Source: Polymorphobacter fuscus (GTDB taxonomy: Bacteria > Pseudomonadota > Alphaproteobacteria > Sphingomonadales > Sphingomonadaceae). Taken from it: a stretch of 64,000 bases of DNA. The notes beneath the pieces were generated by a model that was not told where the DNA came from, searched no databases, and saw nothing but the letters and a program-made list of their open reading frames with translations. The stretch is taken from NCBI RefSeq assembly GCF_011927825.1, contig NZ_JAATJI010000001.1, positions 1,488,001 through 1,552,000 of the forward strand, read 5' to 3'. Shown piece by piece: positions 1 through 10,400 of the stretch (position 1 is its first letter; the number at the start of each line of letters is the position of its first letter). The position numbers were made by a program, and so were the translations under genes.

Positions 1-258
1 CGGCATCTGCACCCGGGCGAGACGATCTACACATTCTGGGATTATTTCCGCAACGCCTATGCCCGTGATGCGGGCCTGCGGCTCGACCATCTGCTGCTCA
101 GCCCCGCGCTGGTCCCCCGTCTGACCGGCGCCGGCGTCGACCGCGATGTCCGCGGCTGGGACCATCCCAGCGACCACGCGCCCGCCTGGATCGAGCTGAA
201 CGCGGATGGCGCAGCTGCATCACCGCGGCGCAAGGCGCGCCGCGCCAAAACCGGTTGA
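1..258 (+). CDS. xth: Exodeoxyribonuclease III, C-terminal part (cut by window edge)
   Basis: The last 85 residues of an AP endonuclease/exonuclease III, which nicks DNA 5' of abasic sites in base excision repair. The frame is open from base 1. It shows the family's C-terminal landmarks: TFWDYFRNAY, then LRLDHLLLSP, where the Asp belongs to the DHxL active-site motif, and finally SDHAP with the catalytic Asp-His pair. A basic tail (RRKARRAKTG) ends the protein. The start and N-terminal catalytic half lie outside the window. Another DNA repair gene, dinB, follows 89 bp downstream on the same strand. Confidence 0.9.
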   Translation, partial: RHLHPGETIYTFWDYFRNAYARDAGLRLDHLLLSPALVPRLTGAGVDRDVRGWDHPSDHAPAWIELNADGAAASPRRKARRAKTG

Positions 259-347
259 CGTTGCTGCGGCAGTCGATCAGAACATGTCGTGAACGTCGGT
301 CCCGGCACCGCTTCCGATCGGCGCATTAATCTGGCCCGCCCCACCTC

Positions 348-1445
348 ATGTCGCTGCGCAAGATCGTTCATATCGACATGGATGCGTTCTACGCATCGGT
401 CGAGCAGCGCGACGATCCGGCCCTGCGCCGGCAGCCGGTGGCCGTCGGCAGCGCCCGGGCCCGCGGCGTGGTCGCGGCCGCCAGTTACGAGGCGCGCGTG
501 TTCGGGGTCCGATCGGCGATGGCGTCGGTCACGGCGCTGCGCCGCTGCCCAGCACTGGTGTTCGTGCCGCCGCGCTTCGATGTCTATCGCGCCGTATCGC
601 AGCAGATCCGCGCCATATTCGCGGACTATACCGACCTCATCGAGCCGCTGTCGCTCGACGAGGCCTATCTCGATGTGACGGAGGATCGTCGCGGCATCGG
701 CTCGGCGACCGCGATCGCCGCCGAAATCCGCGCCCGGATCAAGGCCGACACCGGGCTCACCGCCTCCGCTGGCGTTTCCTACAACAAGTTCATCGCCAAG
801 CTCGCGTCCGACCAGAACAAGCCCGATGGCCTTTGCGTCATCAAGCCGGCGCAGGGGCCCGCCTTCGTTGCCGCGTTGCCGGTGAAGCGATTCCACGGGG
901 TCGGCCCGGTCACGGCGGCGAAGATGGAACGCCTCGGCATCCACACCGGCGCCGACCTGCGCGATCGCAGCATCGCCGAGCTGGCCCGGCACTTCGGCAG
1001 CAGCGCCGGCTATTTCCACCGCGCCGCCCATGGCGAGGACGATCGCCCGGTCCGGCCCGACCGGCCATCGAAATCGATCGGCGCCGAGCGGACGTTCGGC
1101 ACCGACCTCGCCGGTCGTGCCGATCTGGAACGGGCGCTCGAACCGGTGATCGACGCCGCCTGGGCCCGCATCGCCCGGGCCGGCGCGTCGGGGCGCACGC
1201 TGACGCTCAAGGCCAAGTTCGCCGATTTCCGGCTGGTGGCGCGGTCACGGACAACGGTGCTGCCGATGGCCGACCGCGACGCCATCGCGGTCGCGGCGCA
1301 CGCCCTGTTGCGATCGCTGCTGCCGGTCGATCAGGGCATCCGCCTGCTCGGCGTCACCCTGTCCGGCCTCGACGATGGCACGCGGGCGCGCGCGCAGCCG
1401 CCGCTCGATCTCGGCGACATGTTCGGGCAGCCCGTCGCCCGCTGA
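348..1445 (+). CDS. dinB: DNA polymerase IV (Y-family translesion polymerase)
   Basis: Error-prone Y-family polymerase that bypasses damaged template bases. The palm begins with IVHIDMDAFYASVE, carrying the first catalytic Asp, and the second acidic site is in PLSLDEAYLD near residue 105. SVSYNKFIAK-type fingers/palm sequence, helix-hairpin-helix residues (GVGPVTAAKMERLGI, about 185-200) and a little-finger domain follow. The protein is 365 residues, normal for DinB, although a C-terminal beta-clamp-binding peptide is not obvious. The ATG start gives the canonical N-terminus; no strong ribosome binding site precedes it. No LexA box was recognised in the 89-bp upstream gap. It converges with the GH43 gene, with 7 bp between the stops. 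Confidence 0.95.
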   Translation: MSLRKIVHIDMDAFYASVEQRDDPALRRQPVAVGSARARGVVAAASYEARVFGVRSAMASVTALRRCPALVFVPPRFDVYRAVSQQIRAIFADYTDLIEPLSLDEAYLDVTEDRRGIGSATAIAAEIRARIKADTGLTASAGVSYNKFIAKLASDQNKPDGLCVIKPAQGPAFVAALPVKRFHGVGPVTAAKMERLGIHTGADLRDRSIAELARHFGSSAGYFHRAAHGEDDRPVRPDRPSKSIGAERTFGTDLAGRADLERALEPVIDAAWARIARAGASGRTLTLKAKFADFRLVARSRTTVLPMADRDAIAVAAHALLRSLLPVDQGIRLLGVTLSGLDDGTRARAQPPLDLGDMFGQPVAR

Positions 1446-1452
1446 GCGATCG

Positions 1453-3096
1453 TCAGCGTCCGACCGCGAACGGGCCGATCATCGTGCCGACAAAGCCGCC
1501 TGCCCTGGCGGTGCTGAGGTTGGTGGCATCGACGTCGCGGGCGACATCAACCCAGTCCTTGCCGCTGCGATAGGCAAAGTCATAGCGGCCGCCGCGCGCC
1601 GTGATGCGCAGTTGGACGGGGCCGGCCGCCGCCAGCGGCACCGCGCCGATGGTGACACCGTCGCGCGGATCGGACGCGCCGGCGCGCCGCGCCACCCGCA
1701 CCAGTGGCCGGCCACCCTGACGGGTCACCGCGACGGTCAGGAAGAATTCGTCGTTCTGCAGGGCCGCCAGACCCGCCGCTTGCCCTTCGCCCGGCGTGAA
1801 GCGGATTTCGGTCGTGGCGACGGCGTTGCTGTGCTGCTGGCGCCGCGCGACGAACGCCGGCCGCCCGAAGTCGCCGATGCCGGTGCTGGTTGGTTCGAGG
1901 AGCAAGTCGCCGCCGCCCAGCCGATGGTTCGGCGCGCGCATCGACATCCATTCGCGGCCGAGACCGGGGCCGTCGAAATCGTCCCGCGCGGTGAACGTAC
2001 CCGTCGTCGGCGGCGCGCCGGGCGCTGGCGGCAGCGGCGGTACCGGCGCCAGGCGCGGTACCGCCGTGCCGCGCGGCAGGATGATCGGCCATGTGCCCGA
2101 CCAGTCGACGGGCAGCAGGAAGGTTTCGCGGCCGATGTTGTAGAAATCCGCGGCATAGGGCCGGGTGCCGAGAAACACCGACCACCAGCCGCCATCCGGC
2201 AGGTCGACCAGCCCGGCATGGCCCGCGGCGCTGACCGGATCGGGCCGATCGGCAGGCAGGTCGCGCTGCGTCAGGATGGGGTTGATGCCGGCGGGGGCCG
2301 GGACATAGGGGCCGGTCACCGTGTCGGCGCGCAGGACCACCTGGCTGTGGTTGACGCTGGTGCCGCCTTCCGCCGCAACGAGGAAATAAGCGCCGTTCTT
2401 CTTGTAGATGTGCGGACCCTCGATCCAGATCGGCTTTTTGGAGGGGTCGACGCCGCCATCGACGATCATCCTGGGATTGCCGCGCATCTTGAGCGTTTTG
2501 GGGTCGAAGCCTTCGATCCAGATGGCGCGGTGCCCCGCATATTTCGACCCGCCGACGGGTTCACGATTGTTGACCAGCCAGGCGCTGCCGTCATCGTCGA
2601 AGAACAGCCCCGGGTCGATGCCTTCCACGGTCGGCAACCACGCCGGGTCGGACCAGGGGCCGGCCGGATCGGTGGCGGTGATGACGAAGTTGCCACCGCA
2701 ATCGACGCAGGTGTTGACGATGAAGAAACGGCCGTCGTGATGGGCAATGTCGGGCGCGAAGACGCCGCGCGATATGGCCAGCGATTTGAAGTCGAGTTGC
2801 CCGGGCCGGTCGATGGCGTTGCCGATCTGGCGCCAGTGAACAAGGTCACGGCTGTGGAAGACCGGAATGCCGGGAAACCAACTGAAGGTCGAATTGACCA
2901 GGTAGAAATCGGATCCGACACGGGTGATGCTGGGATCGGGGTAGAAGCCGGCAAGGATCGGGTTGCGGTATTGGCCGGATGCCGCCGGCGGCCCGTCGGT
3001 GCCGCGATATTCGAACCAGGCGAAGCGGGCGGGTGCCGCCACGACCGGTGCCGCCAGCAGCGCCGCGAGCGCCAGGATGATCGCGCTTCTGGCCAA
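1453..3096 (-). CDS. Exported glycoside hydrolase family 43 protein (probable beta-xylosidase/arabinofuranosidase)
   Basis: Probably removes xylose or arabinose from xylo-oligosaccharides in the periplasm. The start chosen is TTG at 3096, because a GGGGAG ribosome binding site lies 8 bases upstream and it gives an ideal signal peptide (MARSAIILALAALLAAPVVAA). The frame stays open far upstream, but only antisense to the aldehyde dehydrogenase gene. The GH43 five-blade propeller begins with YPDPS near residue 52 (catalytic base Asp), and a WIEGPHIY segment supplies the general acid Glu. The C-terminal third, from about residue 340, resembles the concanavalin-like beta-xylosidase C-terminal domain. 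Length is 547 residues. It is divergent from the semialdehyde dehydrogenase gene. Family assignment is firm; xylose versus arabinose specificity is inferred from context. Confidence 0.85.
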   Translation of the reverse strand: MARSAIILALAALLAAPVVAAPARFAWFEYRGTDGPPAASGQYRNPILAGFYPDPSITRVGSDFYLVNSTFSWFPGIPVFHSRDLVHWRQIGNAIDRPGQLDFKSLAISRGVFAPDIAHHDGRFFIVNTCVDCGGNFVITATDPAGPWSDPAWLPTVEGIDPGLFFDDDGSAWLVNNREPVGGSKYAGHRAIWIEGFDPKTLKMRGNPRMIVDGGVDPSKKPIWIEGPHIYKKNGAYFLVAAEGGTSVNHSQVVLRADTVTGPYVPAPAGINPILTQRDLPADRPDPVSAAGHAGLVDLPDGGWWSVFLGTRPYAADFYNIGRETFLLPVDWSGTWPIILPRGTAVPRLAPVPPLPPAPGAPPTTGTFTARDDFDGPGLGREWMSMRAPNHRLGGGDLLLEPTSTGIGDFGRPAFVARRQQHSNAVATTEIRFTPGEGQAAGLAALQNDEFFLTVAVTRQGGRPLVRVARRAGASDPRDGVTIGAVPLAAAGPVQLRITARGGRYDFAYRSGKDWVDVARDVDATNLSTARAGGFVGTMIGPFAVGR

Positions 3097-3124
3097 GATC
3101 GTTGCTCCCCACGCCTGCGCCGCC

Positions 3125-3164
3125 TTGCGGTCGCCGTGCCACCATCCTATTAAGTCTGAGTTAT
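3125..3164 (+). promoter_or_regulatory. Probable sigma-70 promoter and shared motif upstream of the semialdehyde dehydrogenase
   Basis: TTGCGG (3125-3130) and TATTAA (3148-3153) are separated by 17 bp. Directly after the -10 box comes GTCTGAGTTAT (3154-3164). The nine bases GTCTGAGTT recur in the same orientation in the xylD promoter at 7363-7355. The motif is visible; a regulator binding it, perhaps the GntR protein encoded downstream, is inference. Confidence 0.5.
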
Positions 3165-3180
3165 TTTGGAAGGTGATTTC

Positions 3181-4767
3181 GTGATCGACGGAGCAATATT
3201 GATCGGCGCCGAAACGCGCCAGGCCAGCGACCGCTTCACCGCGATCGACCCCGCCACCGGCCAGGTTCTCGCACCCAGCTTTTCCTCCGCGCGCGGCGAT
3301 GCGGTCGATGCCGCTGCAGCCGCGGCGGCGGCTGCATTCCCCGTCTATGCCGCGACCGATCTCGAAACGCGCGCCGCGCTGCTCGAAGCCATCGCCGACG
3401 CGATCATGGCTGTCGGCGACGACCTGATCGTCCGCGCCATGGCCGAAAGCGGCCTGCCGCGCGCGCGGCTGGGAGGCGAGCGCGGCCGCACCACCGGCCA
3501 ACTGCGCCTGTTCGCGCAGTTCGTCCGCCAGGGTGACTGGCTCGACGCGACCATCGATCCCGCGCTGCCCGACCGCGCGCCGCTGCCGCGCCCCGACCTG
3601 CGCCGCATCAACATGGCGATCGGCCCGGTCGCCGTATTCGGCGCGTCGAACTTCCCGCTCGCCTTCTCGGTTGCCGGCGGCGACACCGCCTCGGCGCTTG
3701 CCGCCGGCTGTCCGGTGGTCGTCAAGGGCCATCCATCGCACCCCGGCACCGGCGAACTGGTCGCGCGCGCCATCGCCGGCGCCATCGCTGCATCGGGCCT
3801 GCCGGCCGGCATCTTTTCCTACCTGCCCGGCGAAACCAACGAGCTCGGCGGCGCCCTTGTTGCGCATCCCGCCATCAAGGCAGTCGGCTTCACCGGTTCG
3901 CGCGGCGGCGGGCTGGCGTTGGTGCGGATCGCGGCGGCGCGCCCGGAACCGATTCCGGTCTATGCCGAAATGTCGAGCATCAATCCCGTCATCCTGTTCC
4001 CGGCGGCGCTTGCCGCGCGCGGCCCGGCGCTGGCGACCGCCTTCGTCCAGTCGCTGACCATGGGGTCAGGGCAATTCTGCACCAACCCCGGCCTGGTGCT
4101 GGCGCTCGACACCCCGGCGCTCGACGGCTTCATCGCCGCTGCCGCCGCCACCATGGGCACAAGTGCCGCCACGACGATGCTGTCACCCGCCATCCATGCC
4201 CATTACGAAAAGGGCGTGGACGCGCTCGCCGGCCACCGGGCCGTTCGCACCGTGGCCCGCGGTTGCCCGGACACCGGCCCGAACCAAGCCGTCGCGGCGC
4301 TGTTCGAAACCGACGCGGCGAGCTTCCTGGCCGATCGCGCGCTGGGCGACGAAGTCTTCGGATCCTCGGCCGTGATCGTCCGCTGCCGCGACCTCGGCGA
4401 AGTCTCCCATGTGATCGCCGGGCTCGAAGGCCAGCTGACCGCGACGCTGCACGTCGATCCCGCCGACGAGGCGGAGGCGGCGACGCTGGTGCCGGCGATT
4501 GCCGACCGGGTGGGGCGCATCCTTGCCAATGGCTGGCCGACCGGCGTCGAAGTCTGCCATGCCATGGTCCATGGCGGCCCCTTCCCCGCCACCAGCGACA
4601 ACCGCACCACCTCGGTCGGCACGCTGGCAATGCTCCGTTTCCTGCGCCCGGTCTGCTTCCAGAACCTGCCCCAGGCGCTGCTGCCGGCGGCGCTCCACGA
4701 CGCCAACCCCTGGCGCGTCGCCCGGCGCATCGACGGCGTTCGCGAAGCATCGAAGCCGTCGAGCTGA
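3181..4767 (+). CDS. xylA: 2-oxoglutarate semialdehyde (2,5-dioxovalerate) dehydrogenase, NADP-type
   Basis: Last step of the Weimberg pathway: oxidises 2-oxoglutarate semialdehyde to 2-oxoglutarate, feeding the TCA cycle. It is a long aldehyde dehydrogenase of the KGSADH type (528 residues). The cofactor-binding region has [16 protein letters not shown] and [11 protein letters not shown], the catalytic Glu lies in YAEMSS, and the catalytic Cys in [10 protein letters not shown]. The start is GTG at 3181, with GGAAGG seven bases upstream; an in-frame TTG at 3166 is possible but has no ribosome binding site. The GntR regulator follows after 3 bp, so the two are probably co-transcribed. The gene lies about 19-25 kb from the other xyl genes except xylD. 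The symbol follows Caulobacter usage for the same step, though that enzyme may belong to a different subfamily. Confidence 0.82.
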   Translation: MIDGAILIGAETRQASDRFTAIDPATGQVLAPSFSSARGDAVDAAAAAAAAAFPVYAATDLETRAALLEAIADAIMAVGDDLIVRAMAESGLPRARLGGERGRTTGQLRLFAQFVRQGDWLDATIDPALPDRAPLPRPDLRRINMAIGPVAVFGASNFPLAFSVAGGDTASALAAGCPVVVKGHPSHPGTGELVARAIAGAIAASGLPAGIFSYLPGETNELGGALVAHPAIKAVGFTGSRGGGLALVRIAAARPEPIPVYAEMSSINPVILFPAALAARGPALATAFVQSLTMGSGQFCTNPGLVLALDTPALDGFIAAAAATMGTSAATTMLSPAIHAHYEKGVDALAGHRAVRTVARGCPDTGPNQAVAALFETDAASFLADRALGDEVFGSSAVIVRCRDLGEVSHVIAGLEGQLTATLHVDPADEAEAATLVPAIADRVGRILANGWPTGVEVCHAMVHGGPFPATSDNRTTSVGTLAMLRFLRPVCFQNLPQALLPAALHDANPWRVARRIDGVREASKPSS

Positions 4768-4770
4768 GGC

Positions 4771-5481
4771 GTGGCGGCAAGGGAACGTCCGCTGCCGCGC
4801 ATTCACGGCACCATCGCGCATGATATCGGCGTCGAGATCGTCAGCGGGCTGCGCAAGCCCGGCGACATTTTCGGCGGCGAGATCGAAGCCAGCGAAGCCC
4901 TGGGCGTGTCGCGCACGGCCTATCGCGAGGCGATCCGCATCCTCGCCGCCAAGGGACTGATCGAGAGCCGGCCAAAGGCCGGCACCAGCGTCAACCCGCG
5001 CCATCGCTGGAACCTGCTCGATCCCGATGTCCTCGCCTGGACGTTCGAAGGCGCGCCCGACCCGCGCTTCATCCTCGACCTGTTCGAGCTGCGCAGCCTG
5101 ATCGAGCCCGCCGCCGCCGCCCTGGCGGCGGGACGGCGCAGCGACGGGGACGTCGCCGCGATGGGCATGGCGCTCGACGAAATGCAGCGGCATGGCCTTG
5201 CCGACCCACGCGGCCGCGACGCCGACCAGCGCTTCCACCGCGCCATCCTCGCGGCTGCCGACAACGAGCCGCTGGCGGCGCTGGCGAGCAGCGTCGGCGC
5301 CGCCGTGCGCTGGACGACCCAGTTCAAGCAGCGCGAACGCGCCCTGCCCCGGGACCCGCTGCCCGACCATATTGTCGTCTTCGACGCCATCCGCGACCGG
5401 GACGGTGCCGCCGCGCGCGCGGCAATGGCCGAACTGCTCAGGCTTGCGCTCGCCGACATGGGGCTGGCGCTGCGAAGCTGA
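4771..5481 (+). CDS. FadR-subfamily GntR transcriptional regulator (FCD ligand domain)
   Basis: Sugar-acid-responsive repressor or activator. An N-terminal winged helix spans about residues 10-75 (IVSGLRKPGDIF, SRTAYREAIRILAAKGLIESRPKAG-type sequence read in pieces). The RWNLLDPDVLAW linker is typical of DgoR-like members, and an all-helical FCD domain binds the effector. Length is 236 residues, normal for the subfamily. The GTG start sits 3 bp after the dehydrogenase stop. Position suggests it controls that gene and perhaps xylD, which share GTCTGAGTT in their promoters. The effector could be a 2-keto-3-deoxy acid, xylonate or a hexuronate; sequence alone does not decide. Confidence 0.85.
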   Translation: MAARERPLPRIHGTIAHDIGVEIVSGLRKPGDIFGGEIEASEALGVSRTAYREAIRILAAKGLIESRPKAGTSVNPRHRWNLLDPDVLAWTFEGAPDPRFILDLFELRSLIEPAAAALAAGRRSDGDVAAMGMALDEMQRHGLADPRGRDADQRFHRAILAAADNEPLAALASSVGAAVRWTTQFKQRERALPRDPLPDHIVVFDAIRDRDGAAARAAMAELLRLALADMGLALRS

Positions 5482-5485
5482 TGAA

Positions 5486-5517
5486 GGACCGGGTTTCACT
5501 GCTGTGAAACCCGGTCC
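5486..5517. terminator. Perfect 14-bp inverted repeat between convergent genes
   Basis: Arms GGACCGGGTTTCAC (5486-5499) and GTGAAACCCGGTCC (5504-5517) pair perfectly around a TGCT loop. The element lies between the stops of the GntR gene (plus) and xylD (minus). There is no T-tract on either side, so it is probably a bidirectional transcript-end hairpin or 3' stabiliser rather than a classical intrinsic terminator. Confidence 0.55.
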
Positions 5518-5525
5518 GCCACCAC

Positions 5526-7319
5526 TCAGTGGTTGTCGCGCGGCAGTCCGCGCGTCTGGGCGATGCGCTGATAGGCCTCCGCACCCTCCAGGATCGCGCC
5601 GTTGCCGAGCTGGCCGACGACGGCACGCTGGATTTCCTGCCAGGGCGTTTGCGAGGCCGGAAAGCGATAGCCACCCTTCGCTGCCAGCGCCGCCTGCCGC
5701 GCCGCCAGCGTTTCGGCGTCGATCAGCACATCGGCACTGCCGCGCCGCAGGTCGATGCGGACCCGGTCGCCGGTTTCCAGCACCGCCAGCGCGCCGCCGG
5801 CCGCCGCTTCGGGAGCGGCGTTGAGGATCGACGGGCTGCCGCTGGTGCCCGACTGGCGGCCATCGCCGATGCACGGCAACGCATGGACGCCGTCGAGGAT
5901 GAGATGCGCCGGCGCGCGCATGTTGACGACCTCGGCAGCGCCCGGATAGCCGATGGGCCCGGCGCCGCGCATGACCAGCAGGGTGCGGTCGGTGATCCCG
6001 GTTGCGGGGTCGTCGATGCGCGCGTGATAATCCTCCGGCCCGTCGAACACCACCACCGGTCCTTCAAAGGCGTCGGGGTCGGCGGGATCGGACAGATAGC
6101 GTTCGCGGAATTCCGGCGAGATGACGCTGGTCTTCATGATGGCGCTGTCGAACAGATTGCCCGAAAAAACGACAAAGCCTGCCGCCGCCATCAATGGCGC
6201 ATCGAACGGGCGGATGACCTTTTCGTCCTCGATGGCGACGCCGCGGCAATTTTCGCCGATGGTCTTGCCATTCACGGTCATCGCGCCTTCGGCGATCAGG
6301 CCCTGGCCGATGAGCTGGCCGACGACCGCCGGCACGCCGCCGGCCCGGTAGAAATCCTCGCCCAGATATTCGCCCGCCGGCTGGAGATTGACCAGCAGCG
6401 GAATGTCGAGGCCGTGCGATTGCCAGGTCTGCAACGGCAGGTCGACGCCGATGTGGCGGGCAATCGCCGTTATATGGATGGGTGCGTTGGTCGACCCGCC
6501 GATCGCCGAATTGACCGCGATGGCGTTGCGAAAGGCGTCTTCTGTCAGGATGTCCGACGGCTTCAGATCGTCAGCGACCATGGCGACGATGCGCTTGCCG
6601 GTGCGCCAGGCGACTTCCTGCCGGTCGCGATAGGGCGCCGGGATCGCGGCCGACCCGGGCAGCGACATGCCCAGCGCCTCCGCCAGCGAGTTCATCGTCG
6701 TCGCCGTGCCCATGGTGTTGCAATAGCCCGTCGAGGGCGCCGACGACGCCACCAGCCGGATGAATTCGGCATCGTCGATCTCGCCGGCGGCGAGCAATTC
6801 GCGCGCCTTCCAGACGATCGTCCCCGATCCGGTGCGGTCCCCCTTGTGCCAGCCGTTGAGCATCGGCCCCACCGACAGCGCGATGGCCGGGATATTGACC
6901 GTCGCCGCCGCCATCAGGCACGCCGGCGTGGTCTTGTCGCAGCCGATGGTGAGGACGACGCCATCGAGCGGATAGCCGTACAGCGTTTCGACCAGGCCCA
7001 GATAGGCAAGGTTGCGATCGAGCCCGGCGGTCGGCCGCTTGCCGGTCTCCTGGATCGGATGAACGGGAAATTCGATGGCGATGCCGCCGGCTTCGCGGAT
7101 GCCTTCGCGGACACGTTCGGCAAGAACGAGATGGTGGCGATTGCACGGCGACAGGTCCGATCCCGTCTGCGCGATGCCGATGATCGGCTTGCCCGACTGG
7201 AGCTCTTCAAGGCTCAACCCGAAATTGAGATAGCGTTCGAGATACAGCGCCGTCATGTCGATGTTGTCGGGATTGTCGAACCAGGCGCGGCTGCGGAGCT
7301 TGGGCTTCGTATTGGACAT
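5526..7319 (-). CDS. xylD: Xylonate dehydratase, IlvD/Edd family (Weimberg pathway)
   Basis: Dehydrates D-xylonate to 2-keto-3-deoxy-D-xylonate with an Fe-S cluster and Mg. Cluster cysteines are visible in IGCDKTTPA (about residue 125) and [10 protein letters not shown] (about 195). The C-terminal SGTSGSPS segment is typical of the sugar-acid members. Length is 597 residues, matching pentonate dehydratases. The start is ATG at 7319 with GGAG eight bases upstream; a longer in-frame start at 7328 has no ribosome binding site. It is separated from the TonB receptor gene by an intrinsic terminator and has its own promoter, so it is not simply the tail of that operon. An L-arabinonate dehydratase role is an alternative; the xylB, xylC and xylX neighbours favour xylonate. 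Confidence 0.87.
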   Translation of the reverse strand: MSNTKPKLRSRAWFDNPDNIDMTALYLERYLNFGLSLEELQSGKPIIGIAQTGSDLSPCNRHHLVLAERVREGIREAGGIAIEFPVHPIQETGKRPTAGLDRNLAYLGLVETLYGYPLDGVVLTIGCDKTTPACLMAAATVNIPAIALSVGPMLNGWHKGDRTGSGTIVWKARELLAAGEIDDAEFIRLVASSAPSTGYCNTMGTATTMNSLAEALGMSLPGSAAIPAPYRDRQEVAWRTGKRIVAMVADDLKPSDILTEDAFRNAIAVNSAIGGSTNAPIHITAIARHIGVDLPLQTWQSHGLDIPLLVNLQPAGEYLGEDFYRAGGVPAVVGQLIGQGLIAEGAMTVNGKTIGENCRGVAIEDEKVIRPFDAPLMAAAGFVVFSGNLFDSAIMKTSVISPEFRERYLSDPADPDAFEGPVVVFDGPEDYHARIDDPATGITDRTLLVMRGAGPIGYPGAAEVVNMRAPAHLILDGVHALPCIGDGRQSGTSGSPSILNAAPEAAAGGALAVLETGDRVRIDLRRGSADVLIDAETLAARQAALAAKGGYRFPASQTPWQEIQRAVVGQLGNGAILEGAEAYQRIAQTRGLPRDNH

Positions 7320-7348
7320 TGTTGGCACTCCGCGGCTTCGAAGGCGAT

Positions 7349-7377
7349 TGGATAAACTCAGACAAATGGAAGATCAA
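7349..7377 (-). promoter_or_regulatory. Probable xylD promoter with shared GTCTGAGTT motif
   Basis: Reading the minus strand, TTGATC (7377-7372) and TATCCA (7354-7349) are 17 bp apart. The spacer contains GTCTGAGTT (7363-7355), the nine bases also found at the semialdehyde dehydrogenase promoter in the same orientation relative to the gene. Promoter boxes are moderate matches; the shared motif is seen directly. Confidence 0.45.
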
Positions 7378-7401
7378 TGCGGTGTGCTGCGTCTGACAGG
7401 C

Positions 7402-7433
7402 AAAAAAATGGGCCGGCTGTTTCCAGCCGACCC
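7402..7433 (-). terminator. Intrinsic terminator of the TonB receptor gene
   Basis: On the minus strand the arms GGGTCGGCTG and CAGCCGGCCC (one G-T pair) enclose a GAAA tetraloop and are followed by ATTTTTTT. It lies 26 bp after the receptor stop codon and insulates xylD from receptor transcription. Confidence 0.85.
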
Positions 7434-7459
7434 GATTTGGGGAGTAACTTTGGGAAGCC

Positions 7460-10400
7460 TCAGAAGCGGCCGCGCAACCCGACGAGAACGGTACGGCCGG
7501 GATTGTATTGATTGAACGTCGCATTGGGGAACTGGAAGTAGGCGCCCTGCGATTCCTTGGTGATGTTGATGACGTTGAGCACCACGGTCGGCAGATAATC
7601 CTTGCCGAACAGGCGGGCGAGATCGAGATTTCCCGAAAAGTCGAGCTGCGCATAGTCGCGGCCGAAGATGGCGGCAGCGGGGATGCCGTTCTGGTTTGTC
7701 CCCGACCCCTGCGAGCCTTGGTTGTAGGTATAGGCGAGGCGTGCCGAGATGCCGTTGTTGTCGTAATAGCCGGTCAGCACATAGGTCGTCGGTGCAACGC
7801 CGATGGCGATTGCCGGGGCCCCTGCGCCATCGCCCTTCTGGTCGATCAAGGTCAGATTGGCCTGGATGCCGAAGCCGCGGACGCCGAACCGGCTGGTCAG
7901 GAAGTCGAACGGCTGGGTCAGCTGGAATTCGAGCCCGTTGACCTTGAGCTTGCCGTCCGAATTGACCTGCTGCTGGATGACGATCGGTACATCGCTGAGC
8001 GCCTGGCCCGGGGCGGCGCGCGTCGCCAGTGCGTCGCGCTGCGCCTGGGTCAGCGAGTCGATCGAAATGCCATAGGGTTCCAGGAACGAGAAGGGCACGG
8101 TGCGCAGGCCGTTGACCGTGAAGCCCGTGATCGACTTGCGGAAGGCGGCAAAGCCGATGACGCCTTCGCCGCCGGTGTAGAATTCGAAACCGACGTCGAT
8201 GTTGGTGGAGATGTACGGATCGAGCTCCTGGTTGCCGACCGTGCCGATATCCGCCGACGGCTGGACGAAGCTGGCGCCAGGCAGCAGCGCGTTCGGATCG
8301 GGCCGCGACATCGTCCGCGACAGCGAAGCGCGCGCCACGGCGAGGCCGTTGAAATCGAACGCCACGCTCGCCGACGGCAGCCAGTTGTTGTACGAGCTGC
8401 GGGTCGTCGGGAAGGTGTTGGTGTTGGGATAGCGACCGCCGTCCGGGATCTGCTGGCCATTGGCCAGGGTGTTGCGCGGGTCGGGAACGCTGACCCGGCC
8501 GCCGACGATCTGGATGGTGTGGACATAGCGCAGGCCGCCGTTCAGCCGCAGCGTGTTGTCGCCGACATCGATGACGCCATTGGCTTCGGCATAGGCACCC
8601 GTCACCTTTTCCTGGATCAGGCCGCCATTGGCACCGCTGCTGCCGGCGCCGATCTCGGTCGCGTTGGCCAGCAGCGCGTCATAGCCGGTGGCGGCCTTGA
8701 ACTTTTCCCAATCGACGGTGATGTAGCCATTGCTGCCGGGCATGAGATAGCTCGGCACCTGCGCGGTGGGGACCAGCGAGCCGGCATAGACGATCGGCGG
8801 TCCGCCCGCGGTGGCGTTGGTGCCATAGCCGGGGAAGGTCGGGAAGCCGGCGGGCGGCGTCGTGCCGGGCTGGAACAGGCCGGTGCACGGTGTCGTGCCG
8901 GTGTTGGGCGCCAGCAACGAAACATTGGGCCCGTTGCCGCAAATGGCGTTCTGCCAGGGGCCCGTGTTGTCGAACGGCGTGATGCGCCGCTGGGTATCAT
9001 CATAGGCGCCGCCGACGCGGACGCTGAACCGGTTGGCGTCGCCGAACAGCACGCTGCCGCGCACGCCCTTGGTTTCGGTCGCGCGCTCCTCGCCGTTCAG
9101 ATTGACCCGGCCACCGCCCGCCCAGCCGAAATTGGCCGGGTTGTTGAGGTCGACATTGGTCAGGATCTGCGGGATGCCGCCATCGTTGGTGTAGTTGACC
9201 GTGGTACCGGCGCGTTCCGGCGTGATGACCAGCACCGTCGGGCTCTCGCGGCGGAAATTGCTCTTGGTATAATTGGCCTGCAGATCACCACTGATCCAGT
9301 CGTTGACCTTGAATTCCAGCCCCGGGTTGATCCCCCAATAGTCCTGGGTGTCGCGATAGGGCCGATATTCGAGGAAGAACTGCGAATTGGCGTAGGTGCC
9401 CTCGGTGACCACGCACCCGGCGGCGCAATCGGTTCGGTCGTATTTGGTGTTGAGCGGGATGACGGCACCGTTGCGGCCGACCCAGTTCATTGCCGTCCGG
9501 GTGAATTCGGTGGTGCGTTTTCCGTACATGCCATCGAGGTAGAAATGCAGATCGTCGCTCGGCCGCCATTCGGCCGACGCGATATAGCTCTGGCGGTCGC
9601 GCGAGCCGACTTCGGTGCGCGGCCGGCCAAGACGCGGGATCAGGCCGTTGTCGATCTGATCGATGGTGGCGCCGGGATTGTTGCGCAGCAGGAATGCCTG
9701 GTCGATGACGGCGCCGGTGACAAGGCCGTTGCCGGCGTTGACGGGCACGGTCGCCGGGATGGTGAAGTTGCCGCCACCCGTCGCGTTGCGCGTGGCGCTG
9801 CTGCTCTGCGCCGCGGTCAGGTTGGGGTTGGTCCAGCCGATGGTTTCGAAGCCGTCGACGGCAAACTGGCTCTTCGACACCGAAACGCCGCCAAGGATGC
9901 CGAAATTGCCGAAGGTGGCGCTGGCCAGGACATGGCCGCGATAGCCCCATTTGTCGGCACCGCTGACCTTGGAACCCTGAAAGCCATAGCTGACATAAGG
10001 TTTGGGATTGTCGAACGGGCGCGCCGTGCGCAGGTTGACGGTGCCGGCGGCGCCGCCTTCGATCTGGCTGGCGACCGGCGACTTGCTGACCGTCAGCTGG
10101 GTGAACAGCTCGGTCGGCAGCATGTCGAGATCGACTTCGCGATTGGTGCTCTGCGCATCGAAGCGCACCGATGCGATCGCCACCGGCGCGCCGTTGAGCA
10201 GCACGCGGGTGAAGTTGGTGCCGAGCCCGCGGATGGCGACGTTGGAGCCTTCGCCGGTCACTTCGCGGCTGATGGTGACGCCGGGAATGCGGTTGAGCGA
10301 TTCGGCGATGTTGGTGTCGGGGAACTTGCCGATGTCTTCTGCAAAGATGGTGTCGACGAAGCCGACGGCGTTGCGCTTGGCGTCGGTCTGGCGTTCCAGC

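Noticed and set aside
3097..3867. N-terminal extension of the GH43 protein
   Set aside because: The frame is open but runs antisense to the conserved aldehyde dehydrogenase; the TTG at 3096 has a good ribosome binding site and begins a signal peptide.
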